Assembly: GCA_900544445.1 (NCBI GenBank)
Contig: UQVK01000006.1
Span: 19,201 to 83,200 of the forward strand
From: an uncultured Lachnospiraceae bacterium
GTDB lineage: Bacteria; Bacillota; Clostridia; Lachnospirales; Lachnospiraceae
Direction of reading: 5' to 3'
DNA: 64,000 bases
Notes under the pieces: generated by a model
What the model was told of the DNA's origin: nothing
The model's input: the letters and a program-made list of their open reading frames with translations, nothing else
The model's database searches: none
Part shown: positions 40,606 to 49,175 of the stretch, in pieces
How positions within the stretch are numbered: position 1 is the stretch's first letter
How the letters are laid out: each line of letters starts with the position of its first letter
Position numbers and translations under genes: made by a program

Positions 40606-42528
40606 TCAGAAAACAAAAATCACAGCACTCGATGCCGGAAGATCAAAGGTAATCCGGTACGGGCGGTAGTCGCTGGGTTTGGACACCGCACGGATGGAAG
40701 CGGGAATTTCTGACCCGTTTCCTCCAAACCGCTTATCATCACTGTTCAGAAGCAGTTTATACGTTTTGCGTCTCGGTACGCCCACGCAGTAATCCGGCCT
40801 CGCCACGGGCGTCATGTTCAGAACGAACAGCAGACTGTTCTTTCCATCGGAGGATTTTCGGATGAAGCTGTAGGTGCTTCGCTCCGCATCGTCCGCATTA
40901 ATCCATTCGAATCCGCCCCAGTCATTGTCAATCTCATGCATGCAGGGATATTTGCGGTAAATGCGAAGAAGTTCCTTCACATATTCCAGCATTCCCGCAT
41001 TCAGCTCATCCTGAAGCATATACCAGTCAAGCTCTCTGGCTTCACTCCACTCCCGTTCCTGAGCGAATTCCTGCCCCATGAACAGCAGCTTCTTTCCTTC
41101 ATGACCGAACATATAGGCATAGCCTGCACGCAGATTTGCATATTTATCAAAACGATATCCCGGCATCTTATTGACCATGGAGCATTTCAGATGAACTACC
41201 TCATCATGGGACAGCGGAAGGATATAATTCTCTGCATTGTTATAGCTCATGGCAAAGGTCATCGCATAGTGGTCATTTTTGCGGAAATAAGGATCCAGCT
41301 TCATGTATTCGCAGAAATCATGCATCCAGCCCATATTCCATTTATAGCTGAAGTAGAGTCCACCCTTTTCAATCTCGCCGGTCACCAGCGGCCATGCGGT
41401 GGATTCTTCCGCGATGGTCATCACGCCGGGAAATGCCCCGCGAATCACAGAATTGAGGTGTTTGAAAAATTCAATGGCCTCCAGATTTTTATTTCCGCCG
41501 TATTTGTTCGGCAGCCACTCACCGTCTTTTTTCCCATAATCCAGATAGAGCATGGAGGCCACTGCATCCACCCGCAGGCCGTCCACGTGAAACTCTTTAA
41601 TCCAGTAAAGAGCGTTGGCGATCAGGAAGTTTTTCACCTCGTTCATGCCGTAATTGAAAATCTTTGTTCCCCAGTCCGGATGCTCTCCACGCCTCGGATC
41701 CGGATGCTCATACAGCGCCTGTCCGTCAAAATCAGCCAGCCCATGCGCATCTCTCGGAAAATGCGCCGGCACCCAGTCCAGAATGACACCGATCTTATTT
41801 CTGTGCAGGGTGTTGACCAGCCAGGCAAAATCCTCCGGCGTCCCATAGCGGGATGTGGGAGCATAATACCCTGTCACCTGATAGCCCCAGGAACCGTCAA
41901 AAGGATGCTCCGCGATTCCCATCAGCTCCACATGAGTAAACTTTACTTCCTTCAGGTAAGCCACCAGGCGCTCCGCGAATTCCCTGTAATTATAGAAACC
42001 ATCTTCCGTACCGTCCGGATGCTTCATCCAGGAACCAATATGGCATTCATAAATAGCCATCGGCTCCTTATTCATATCCTTTTTCGCCCGTTCCTCCATC
42101 CACACGCTGTCGCTCCAGCGAATACGTGACAAATCAGTCGTAATGGATGCCGTTCCGGGACGCATCTCCGCATAGTTTGCAAACGGATCCGCCTTATACA
42201 GCTTCCTGCCATCCTGTGTGGTAATCAGGAATTTATACATTTCCCCGCATCCCACACCAGGAATGAAAAGCTCATAGATTCCACCCGGCCCCTTTTTCTT
42301 CATCTCATCCTTCGTCTCATCCCAGCCATTAAAACTTCCGGTCACATGAACCTGTGCTGCATGAGGCGCCCAGACCGCAAAATAAGTCCCTTTCTTTCCT
42401 CTCTCCACCGAAGGGTGTGCGCCAAGCTTTTTGTAAATGTCATAGTGCGTTCCCTGCGCGAACAGATACTCGTCCGCCTCAGAGATGAATACCTTTTCCC
42501 CTTTTTTTGTTTTTGCTGCGCCTGCCAT
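40606..42528 (-). CDS. glgB: 1,4-alpha-glucan branching enzyme
   Basis: 640-aa GH13 enzyme that forms alpha-1,6 branches in glycogen. CBM48-like N-terminal domain (GTYFAVWAPHAAQVHVTGSFNGWD), then the barrel: VELMGIAEHPFDGSWGYQ, DGLRVDAVASMLYLDYG (nucleophile Asp in RVDAV), MTIAEESTAWP (acid/base Glu) and LPLSHDEVVH (transition-state Asp). Start ATG 42528 (MAGAAKTKKG) follows AGGGAGGCAGAG; a longer start at 42546 is in the hairpin. Only branching enzyme seen; glycogen synthase genes are not in the window. 51 nt after the TPR/AAA-like gene, so the two are likely co-expressed. Confidence 0.96.
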   Translation of the reverse strand: MAGAAKTKKGEKVFISEADEYLFAQGTHYDIYKKLGAHPSVERGKKGTYFAVWAPHAAQVHVTGSFNGWDETKDEMKKKGPGGIYELFIPGVGCGEMYKFLITTQDGRKLYKADPFANYAEMRPGTASITTDLSRIRWSDSVWMEERAKKDMNKEPMAIYECHIGSWMKHPDGTEDGFYNYREFAERLVAYLKEVKFTHVELMGIAEHPFDGSWGYQVTGYYAPTSRYGTPEDFAWLVNTLHRNKIGVILDWVPAHFPRDAHGLADFDGQALYEHPDPRRGEHPDWGTKIFNYGMNEVKNFLIANALYWIKEFHVDGLRVDAVASMLYLDYGKKDGEWLPNKYGGNKNLEAIEFFKHLNSVIRGAFPGVMTIAEESTAWPLVTGEIEKGGLYFSYKWNMGWMHDFCEYMKLDPYFRKNDHYAMTFAMSYNNAENYILPLSHDEVVHLKCSMVNKMPGYRFDKYANLRAGYAYMFGHEGKKLLFMGQEFAQEREWSEARELDWYMLQDELNAGMLEYVKELLRIYRKYPCMHEIDNDWGGFEWINADDAERSTYSFIRKSSDGKNSLLFVLNMTPVARPDYCVGVPRRKTYKLLLNSDDKRFGGNGSEIPASIRAVSKPSDYRPYRITFDLPASSAVIFVF

Positions 42529-42545
42529 CTCTGCCTCCCTTCCCA

Positions 42546-42570
42546 CCGCCTCAGGCTATGCCCTGAGCGG
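42546..42570 (-). promoter_or_regulatory. Stem-loop just upstream of the glgB ribosome site
   Basis: CCGC-c-TCAGG pairs with CCTGAGCGG (nine base pairs, one bulged C) in the 51-nt gap; the SD AGGGAGG follows within about 10 nt on the minus strand. Confidence 0.6.
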
Positions 42571-42579
42571 CATGCCTCA

Positions 42580-45318
42580 TTATATGAAATCCCCTTCATG
42601 CAGGATAATCATGTCGTTGTCATCATATCTGCGGGAAAGCAGCACGTCCATAAAATGCTTTGGCGTCTTCCTCTCCGCATGATCAATCGCATCATCCACA
42701 ATCTCCCGCACGTCCTTAACGGTCACAATATGATCGCTGGTCTGCATGTCTTCTATACGCGTGTGCAGAGCAAGCCGGCCGAGCTCATCAATGGCGTACT
42801 CCTGCATTCTTGCATACTGACAGCCGTATGCCACCAGCGTGCTGTTATCCAGAGCCTCCACATCAAATCGCGCATTGAAGAAGGAGGCCATTTCCGGATT
42901 CTCCTCCAGAAGCTTCCTGATCCTGCGCTTCGTATCCATCAGGATGACCAAAATCCCCCAACGCTCCTGATTCAGCGCCTGCTGAAGCTTCTTCGCGCAT
43001 TCTTCGCTGATCTCACCCGCCTTTTCGATCATCAGTACTCCTCCGGCCAGCTTTTCCACCAACTCTTCCGGCGGCTTTTTGCTGCCGCTTAAGGCGCTTC
43101 CGGTGATCTTGGCGATCCTGCCCGAAAAATCCGGGTTCTTCGCCTTTAAGTCCTTCACCACATTTTTCGCAAGCTCAAGCGTATCTGAACCGGGTTCTCC
43201 TGTAATAATCAGATTTCCCGTATACGCGGCAAGACTGATCTGATCCAGAGCGGTGACCAGACGCTTCATAGCGCCCTTCGTCGGCACAAAGGAAGCGAAC
43301 AGACGCTTTTCCGCACTGCTCAGTCTGCGGTCTCCTTCCGTCCCTTCCGCCTTCTTCTTTCCGGCCGGCTGCACCGTCTTCTGTCCTTCCCCGGGTTTTC
43401 CAGCTGCCTGTCTCTCCTTCTGTTCTTCCTTCGCTTTTCTGACCGGCTGCTCCTCCCTGGGCTCTCTGACCGGCTGCTCCTCTGCCGTTTCCTCTTCGGC
43501 CTGAAGCATTTTCTGCTGATTGGCCGTTTCAATGTCCGTTGTTTCCAAAGATTCCGCGGAAAGCTCCGGTTCTTTTTCAGATACCGCTGCAGAATCAGCT
43601 GCCACCTCCGGAACCATGTTTTCCGGTTCTGCCTTTTCCGGCTCCACCTTTTCCGGAACAATGCTCTCCAATACAGGCTTCTGCTCCTTTTCCTCCAAAA
43701 CTGCAGATTCCTTCGGTATTGCAGAGACTTCCTGAACTGCAGGCGTTTCCTGAACAGCAGGAGTTTCGGCCGTAGCGGGAGCCGCTGCAGGTGCGGCAGG
43801 CATTTCCGGTGTTTCCGGCGTTTTTACCTGTTCCTGCACTTTTTCTTTTTCCGCGCTTCCCGCTGCTGCCGCAGCCTTCATCGCATTCTGCACCTCTTCC
43901 GCTGCCCAGATCTTTGTATGAGCGGAGATCACACCGCCTGTGGAGCGTTCCCTTGCTCTGCGGTCCACCGGAATGCGCTCTTCCTTCTGAAGGCGCTCCA
44001 GCACGCCCTTTCTCGAAGTTTCATCAAAATCTCTGAAAAGCGCCCCCGTCTGTTCCTGTACGCGCTGCCGGAGCTCCTGCCTGCGCTTTTCTTCATTCTC
44101 GCGCTTCATCTTTTCCCATTCGCGCATGATATCTTCGATGTTCATCTGACCGGTGATCTGCTTTTCCACCGGGCGCTCTTCCGGCACCACCATACTGATC
44201 TGCCCGTCATATTCCTGAGAAAGGTAATTCTCATAATCTGTCTGAGCATGTTGATATCCTTCACCGGGGATATCGTCACCCTCCTCTTCTTCCGCAGGCC
44301 GTACTTCTTCCACGGCAGTATAGTCCGTCGCAGGAAAGGCCTCATACGAAGCTTCCACATTCTGCCCGGTATACTCCGTTTCCGACGGCTGCCAGGATGG
44401 CTCCTGATAAACCTGCCCTGTATATTCCGGCTCCTGATGTGCCGGCTCTGTATAAACCTGCTCCTGAGGTGTCTGTGCGGGCGCCGTTCTTACAGCCGTG
44501 GCTGCCTGCCGCCCTTCCTGCATCAGCTCCTGCATGCTCGCAGCAAGTTCCTTCTGCAGATTAATGGTATTGTATTTTCCCACATCCATGGTCTTTACCT
44601 GGATGTCCATCTCCTGTCCGTTCCGTCCTGTCGGTTTCTTCTCCGGCCGGCTGGCCGCCGCAGCATCCTCCTCCGGCTCTTCCGGTACTCTCAATCCCTG
44701 TCTGCGCATCATATAGGCGTCAAACTTCTTCTGCTGGGACGGAGAAAGCGGCTGATGAAGCGTCTTCAGCTCCATGGCCTTCATCACATATTTTCCTTCT
44801 CCAAACCAGAGGATCAACTCGTCACATTCCTCTACGCATTTGGTCGCAAGTCCCACCCGATGATACAGATACGCCAGCTCATAGGCCCATTTCTCCCGGT
44901 AGTCCTTCTTCTTAAGCTCCTCAAGAACGGCAATCCGTTCCTCCAGCCCCACATCCTGCGCTTCATAGAGCTTATACTGAAGAACATATCTTCCGCTGTC
45001 GTTTGGCGCGATCTGCACAAAATCCTTATAATATTCAATCGCATGAACCACATCGCCCATCCGGATCGACAGATCACACAGAGAATATATAATCATCCTG
45101 CCGGAAGGATGACGCTCATTCGCCATCTCAAGCAGAAGTTTCGCATCCTCAAATCTCCGGTTTACCTTGTATACGTCACTGACCGTACAGAGCATCATCA
45201 CGCTCTTCACCCTCGTCCAGTCAATGGTATCCGCAACCTTTGCCGCTTCCGCATATTTTTTCTGTGAAATCAGCGTCTTTATTTCCTCAGCCCGTATCTT
45301 GTATTCATATTTATCCAA
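42580..45318 (-). CDS. TPR protein with degenerate AAA-like C-terminal domain
   Basis: 912 aa with TTG start. The N-terminal ~200 residues are TPR-like helices (KKYAEAAKVADTIDWTRV, RFEDAKLLLEMANERHPSG, HAIEYYKDFVQIAPND). A long linker to about 690 is rich in Glu/Pro/Ala/Gln with repeated PAVQE and EPxK-like runs. The C-terminal part (AYTGNLIITGEPGSDTLELAKNVV) resembles an AAA+ ATPase, but Walker A reads GEPGSDT without Lys, and GVLMIEKAGEI stands for Walker B, so ATP hydrolysis is unlikely. Start: TTG 45318 (MDKYEYKIR) because GAGGTGA lies 5 nt upstream; GTG 45327 is inside that site. Own promoter at 45418-45446. Similar proteins are known from Lachnospiraceae; function unknown. Confidence 0.8.
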   Translation of the reverse strand: MDKYEYKIRAEEIKTLISQKKYAEAAKVADTIDWTRVKSVMMLCTVSDVYKVNRRFEDAKLLLEMANERHPSGRMIIYSLCDLSIRMGDVVHAIEYYKDFVQIAPNDSGRYVLQYKLYEAQDVGLEERIAVLEELKKKDYREKWAYELAYLYHRVGLATKCVEECDELILWFGEGKYVMKAMELKTLHQPLSPSQQKKFDAYMMRRQGLRVPEEPEEDAAAASRPEKKPTGRNGQEMDIQVKTMDVGKYNTINLQKELAASMQELMQEGRQAATAVRTAPAQTPQEQVYTEPAHQEPEYTGQVYQEPSWQPSETEYTGQNVEASYEAFPATDYTAVEEVRPAEEEEGDDIPGEGYQHAQTDYENYLSQEYDGQISMVVPEERPVEKQITGQMNIEDIMREWEKMKRENEEKRRQELRQRVQEQTGALFRDFDETSRKGVLERLQKEERIPVDRRARERSTGGVISAHTKIWAAEEVQNAMKAAAAAGSAEKEKVQEQVKTPETPEMPAAPAAAPATAETPAVQETPAVQEVSAIPKESAVLEEKEQKPVLESIVPEKVEPEKAEPENMVPEVAADSAAVSEKEPELSAESLETTDIETANQQKMLQAEEETAEEQPVREPREEQPVRKAKEEQKERQAAGKPGEGQKTVQPAGKKKAEGTEGDRRLSSAEKRLFASFVPTKGAMKRLVTALDQISLAAYTGNLIITGEPGSDTLELAKNVVKDLKAKNPDFSGRIAKITGSALSGSKKPPEELVEKLAGGVLMIEKAGEISEECAKKLQQALNQERWGILVILMDTKRRIRKLLEENPEMASFFNARFDVEALDNSTLVAYGCQYARMQEYAIDELGRLALHTRIEDMQTSDHIVTVKDVREIVDDAIDHAERKTPKHFMDVLLSRRYDDNDMIILHEGDFI

Positions 45319-45369
45319 GGGTGTCACCTCTGCTGTAAACTGATATATAGACGGCGCCCCGCCGCCCGC

Positions 45370-45400
45370 TGTAACCGTTCCCGAAAAAACGAACCGTTAC
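45370..45400 (-). promoter_or_regulatory. Leader inverted repeat with cre-like sequence
   Basis: GTAACCGTTC and GAACCGTTAC form an inverted repeat (9 of 10) about 20-50 nt after the transcription start. Reading the plus strand, TGTAACCGTTCCCG (45370-45383) matches 10 of 12 fixed positions of a catabolite-responsive element. It could be a roadblock site for CcpA or simply a leader hairpin. Confidence 0.35.
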
Positions 45401-45417
45401 GCCCATTACATCTTCTA

Positions 45418-45446
45418 AGTTTACCATAGCGCCATGGTATTGTCAA
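45418..45446 (-). promoter_or_regulatory. Promoter of the TPR-glgB transcript
   Basis: Minus strand TTGACA, 17 bp, TAAACT. The spacer holds the inverted repeat ACCAT-AGCGCC-ATGGT (45423-45438), a plausible operator. Confidence 0.72.
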
Positions 45447-45534
45447 AGTCAAACCCGCCGCCGGGATGCCCGAAAACAGGAATTTTCTTCCGTTTCATTA
45501 ACGTTTTTTCATTAATCTGTTTTACATTTATTAT

Positions 45535-45586
45535 CGAGCGTAAAACAGAAACACCAGCTGTCCAGTCAATCCGGACAGCCGGTGTT
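45535..45586 (-). terminator. Terminator downstream of the CdaR-type regulator gene
   Basis: ACACCGGCTGTCC pairs with GGACAGCTGGTGT (one G-T pair) on the minus strand, then TTCTGTTTTACG. The remaining space to the stop at 45655 (about 70 bp) holds nothing I recognise. Confidence 0.75.
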
Positions 45587-45654
45587 AAAACGCAAGCTGC
45601 AGGCACTTCCCGTTTCCGCCTGAAGGCAGCGGGCTCACCTCAGATCCTCACAGA

Positions 45655-46743
45655 TTAATAATCCACGCTTTCGAGATATTTCATATAACTGACCACCATA
45701 AGGGCGATCTTGAAAGTCAAAGCGTCATCAAATACACGGATGTCAAGCCCCGTGCTCTTCTGAAGCTTCTCAATCCTGTAGACCAGCGTATTTCTGTGGA
45801 TGAAAAGCTGCCTGGAGGTTTCCGAAACATTCAGATTGTTTTCAAAAAACTTGTTGATGGTGGTGAGAGTTTCCTCTTCCATGTCATAGGGAACATTATC
45901 CCCGAAAATCTCATCGATAAAAATCTTGCACAGGTTGACAGGAAGCTGGTAAATCAGACGTCCGATTCCAAGTCTCGCGTAGGCGATGACATTTTTCTCC
46001 GCATAGAAAATCTTGCCCACATCCAGAGCCATCTTGGCTTCCTTGTAGGACTTGGATACCTCTCTCAGCTCTCCCACAACAGTACCATAAGCGACGCGCA
46101 CATTCATCATCGCTTCGCTGTTCATCATATCGACGATCATGTCTGCGGTCTTCTCGATGGTCTCCATATCATCGGCCCGCTCAAGCGCTTTGATCAGAAT
46201 GATGTTCCTCTCGTCCACCGCAGTGATATAATCGCCGTTCTGTGCAGAGAACAGGCTCTTCAGAAGTTCCGTCGCGCTGTTATCCTTTTCAATCCTGGTC
46301 TCGATCAGATACACAATTCGCGGGCATTCCACTTCAATGTGAAGCTTCTGTGCGCGGTTATAGATATCCACCAGAAGCAGATTGTCCAGAATCAGATTCT
46401 GGAAGAAACTGTTGCGGTCGAACCTTTCCTTGTAAGCGATGATCAGATTCTGAATGCAGCTCACCGCAATCTTTCCCACCATATAAACATCGTCGCTGGG
46501 TCCCTGAGCCACCAGAATATAAGCCGGTTCACCATCATCCAGTATTTTCAGCAGATGACGGCCTCCCACCACCTGACTGTCGGCAGGCGAAGAAGCAAAG
46601 TTTTCAATAATCTCCCCTGAAATATCGATATCCTCTGTTGTGGCGGCGACCTTCATTCCCTCCACGTCAAAGACACCCAGATCAACCTTGGTAATCGCCC
46701 TCAGTTCATCTATGCTGTTCTGTATTACCTGATTGGAAATCAT
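45655..46743 (-). CDS. CdaR/PucR-type transcriptional regulator
   Basis: 362-aa regulator. The N-terminal sugar-diacid recognition-type region (NQVIQNSIDELRAITKVDLGVFD) is followed by a GGDEF-like middle domain and a C-terminal helix-turn-helix of the PucR/HTH_30 type (FENNLNVSETSRQLFIHRNTLVYRIEKLQKSTGLDI). Start ATG 46743 (MISNQVIQ) follows GGAAAGAGAG; the longer frame has no site. Its own promoter overlaps the preceding terminator. The family responds to sugar acids or purine breakdown; here the targets are unknown. Upstream gene is the MsmK-type ATPase, and downstream lies the TPR-glgB unit, so control of storage or sugar uptake is possible. Confidence 0.88.
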   Translation of the reverse strand: MISNQVIQNSIDELRAITKVDLGVFDVEGMKVAATTEDIDISGEIIENFASSPADSQVVGGRHLLKILDDGEPAYILVAQGPSDDVYMVGKIAVSCIQNLIIAYKERFDRNSFFQNLILDNLLLVDIYNRAQKLHIEVECPRIVYLIETRIEKDNSATELLKSLFSAQNGDYITAVDERNIILIKALERADDMETIEKTADMIVDMMNSEAMMNVRVAYGTVVGELREVSKSYKEAKMALDVGKIFYAEKNVIAYARLGIGRLIYQLPVNLCKIFIDEIFGDNVPYDMEEETLTTINKFFENNLNVSETSRQLFIHRNTLVYRIEKLQKSTGLDIRVFDDALTFKIALMVVSYMKYLESVDY

Positions 46744-46774
46744 CTCTCTTTCCGTCCTTTCCCAGTCTTCCTCT

Positions 46775-46803
46775 ACTATAACAGAAAAAAAGGGAAGATG
46801 CAA
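46775..46803 (-). promoter_or_regulatory. CdaR gene promoter overlapping a terminator
   Basis: Minus strand TTGCAT, 17 bp, TATAGT. The -35 is inside the terminator stem of the ATPase gene. Confidence 0.6.
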
Positions 46804-46817
46804 ACGCATCCTCCCTT
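46784..46817 (-). terminator. Terminator of the MsmK-type ATPase gene
   Basis: Minus strand AAGGGAGGATGC, loop GTTT, GCATCTTCCCTT, then a T7 run; one G-T pair in the stem. Confidence 0.88.
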
Positions 46818-46829
46818 ATATTCCTATGA

Positions 46830-47939
46830 TTAGTTGGTGATGATCTGCTCGGTTTCCTTATCGAATACATGAATCTTTTCAACATCGAAAGCGAACTTAA
46901 CATGATCTCCCGGTCTGGAGGTGGTACGAGGATCTACTCTCGCGGTGATCGGGAACTCTGCCAGATCGAAGTACAGGAATACTTCTGCGCCGAGCAGCTC
47001 GTATACTCTGATGGTGGACTCAAATACGCACTTCGCAGACTCAATGAACATCTGAGAATCGTAAATATCTTCCGGACGGATACCGAAGGTAACGGTCTTT
47101 CCGTTATAGCCGCCGTCAATCAGCTTCTTGGACTTCGCAGGAGGCAGCGGAATGGACTTTCCGGCAACCTTCAGGGAAGCGTTGGAGCCGTTCACTTCAA
47201 CAACAGCATCCAGGAAGTTCATCTGAGGAGATCCCATGAATCCTGCAACGAACAGGTTCTGAGGCTTCTCGTACAGATTCTGAGGAGTATCTACCTGCTG
47301 GATAACGCCGTCCTTCATAACAACGATTCTGGTTCCCAGCGTCATAGCTTCGGTCTGGTCATGGGTTACGTAGATGATGGTGGTTCCCAGTCTCTGATGA
47401 AGCTTGGAAATCTCAACACGCATCTGTACACGCAGCTTTGCATCCAGGTTGGACAGAGGCTCGTCCATCAGGAATACCTTGGGGTTACGCACGATAGCAC
47501 GTCCCATGGCAACACGCTGTCTCTGACCACCGGAAAGAGCCTTCGGCTTACGGTCAAGAAGAGGGGTCAGGTCAAGGATCTTGGCAGCTTCCTTAACCAT
47601 CTTGTCGATTTCATCCTTCGGAACTTTTCTCAGCTTCAGTCCGAAAGCCATGTTGTCATAAACGGACATATGAGGATACAGAGCGTAGTTCTGGAATACC
47701 ATTGCGATATCTCTGTCCTTGGGTTCTACGTCGTTTACAACTCTGTCACCGATCTTCAGTTCACCGGAAGAGATATCTTCCAGACCAGCGATCATACGAA
47801 GGGTTGTGGACTTACCACATCCGGACGGACCTACGAAGATGATGAATTCTTTATCAGCGATCTCCAGATTGAAGTCTTTAACAGCTTCAAATCCGTTGGG
47901 ATACACCTTGCAGACATTCTTTAACGATAAACTTGCCAT
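46830..47939 (-). CDS. msmK: Sugar-importer ATPase, MsmK/UgpC type
   Basis: 369-aa ABC ATPase. Walker A GPSGCGKST, Q-loop MVFQNYALYPHMS, signature LSGGQRQRVAMGRA, Walker B VFLMDEPLSNLDAKLR and the His switch YVTHDQTEAM. The C-terminal ~120 residues hold the TOBE-type regulatory domain (TFGIRPEDIYD). ATG 47939 follows GGGAGGCTGACAAA. It stands alone, with its own promoter and terminator and no adjacent permeases. Proteins of this type serve several importers. It is probably the motor for the LplB/LplC importer at 3-5 kb and others outside the window. Confidence 0.95.
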   Translation of the reverse strand: MASLSLKNVCKVYPNGFEAVKDFNLEIADKEFIIFVGPSGCGKSTTLRMIAGLEDISSGELKIGDRVVNDVEPKDRDIAMVFQNYALYPHMSVYDNMAFGLKLRKVPKDEIDKMVKEAAKILDLTPLLDRKPKALSGGQRQRVAMGRAIVRNPKVFLMDEPLSNLDAKLRVQMRVEISKLHQRLGTTIIYVTHDQTEAMTLGTRIVVMKDGVIQQVDTPQNLYEKPQNLFVAGFMGSPQMNFLDAVVEVNGSNASLKVAGKSIPLPPAKSKKLIDGGYNGKTVTFGIRPEDIYDSQMFIESAKCVFESTIRVYELLGAEVFLYFDLAEFPITARVDPRTTSRPGDHVKFAFDVEKIHVFDKETEQIITN

Positions 47940-48008
47940 TTTGTCAGCCTCCCTAAAAATAATGGTTTACATGTATCCAGTGACATTCTGTCAACTGAGC
48001 CTGCATTT

Positions 48009-48037
48009 AGTATAACTGAGAAAAAAAGTTTTGACCA
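48009..48037 (-). promoter_or_regulatory. msmK promoter
   Basis: Minus strand TGGTCA, 18 bp, TATACT, about 70 bp before the start codon. The rest of the 220-bp gap holds the palindrome TGCCGAATTCGGCA (48119-48132) near the DUF624 stop. Confidence 0.6.
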
Positions 48038-48165
48038 TACCACAAATTCACAAAGATTTATCGTGCCATTGTAAAATTTGCTAACAAAAAGAGAATCGTT
48101 TTTTGAGGCCTGTCAACTTGCCGAATTCGGCATTCCAAACTTATACACATTTACCATACGCCATG

Positions 48166-48987
48166 CTATTCCGCCTGTTTTGAAGCATCCTGCTCCGCTT
48201 CGCTGACAGAATTTTCCTCAGCTTCCGCGCTGTTTTCTTCCAGCGCGGCACGCTCCTCCTGAATCCCTTCGCGGACCTGCTCCTCTTCCAGCTTTCTCTG
48301 CTTCTCTTTCTCTTCCTCCTCTTCCCGTATGAAGGACAGTGTCTCCAGCTCTTCGCCGTTCTCCGCATTCTCCTCTTCCGGCTCAAAACGCCTGAAAATC
48401 TTCACAAACTGCATGCTGCACAGATAGGCCGGCACGGAAAAGCCGAACAGGATCACGAACGGAACCGACTGCACGAACAGCAGAAGCAGCGCAAACGGAA
48501 TCAGGTTGATGATTACAAGCAGAATCGTTCTGGGCAGATTCAGAATGCTCATCAGAAATGCGTTGCGGATTGTGTTTTTCACGGTATTCTCAAAACGGGA
48601 AAGCACCGGGAACACATACAGCATCGTAAATACATAGATAACGGTAATGATGATAAGCAGCACGGTCATGACACGTCCAAAGGACAGCAGGCCGCTGCGG
48701 ATGATCGAAAAATCTCCAATCAGAATCAGAAATACCAGGACCGCCAGGACCCAGATGATCGTCGCCTGTTTAAAATTTTCCTTAAAGGATTTGAAGTATC
48801 CTCTGACTATGTAGCAATCCTCACCACGGACCATTTTGATCGTCATGTAATACAATGCGGTCATCGCATCCCCCGCCGTGATGATCGGAATACATAAAAA
48901 AAGCGTGATGATATTCAGAATCATCAGATCAGCCACTTTGGACAGAAACACCATCAGCGGACTGTCCAGATTAAAAAGTCTTCCCAT
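48166..48987 (-). CDS. DUF624 (YesL-like) membrane protein
   Basis: 273 aa with five to six membrane helices. GRLFNLDSPLMVFLSKVADLMILNI and MTIKMVRGEDCYIVRGYFKSFKENFKQAT are the YesL/DUF624 signature, and proteins of this group are usually encoded beside LplB/LplC/YesMN sugar systems. The last ~75 residues (from about FRRFEPEEENAEN) are a Glu-rich coiled tail not typical of the family. Start ATG 48987 follows AGGAGAGGTACAA. It precedes the MsmK-type ATPase by 226 bp. Confidence 0.88.
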   Translation of the reverse strand: MGRLFNLDSPLMVFLSKVADLMILNIITLFLCIPIITAGDAMTALYYMTIKMVRGEDCYIVRGYFKSFKENFKQATIIWVLAVLVFLILIGDFSIIRSGLLSFGRVMTVLLIIITVIYVFTMLYVFPVLSRFENTVKNTIRNAFLMSILNLPRTILLVIINLIPFALLLLFVQSVPFVILFGFSVPAYLCSMQFVKIFRRFEPEEENAENGEELETLSFIREEEEEKEKQRKLEEEQVREGIQEERAALEENSAEAEENSVSEAEQDASKQAE

Positions 48988-49175
48988 TTGTACCTCTCCT
49001 GTTTTCCTCGGCGGCATGGTCACCCGCCTGTTAAATTTCTGATAAGTATCATACTACGCCGCCCGGTTTCGTGCAAGTCAAATCCGGAACCGGACGGTGT
49101 TTTTCATTCTTTCTTTATTTTCTTTATTTTTATTTTCTACTTTTCCCTCACTTTTCCTTTCCCTCTCTTTCGCAC

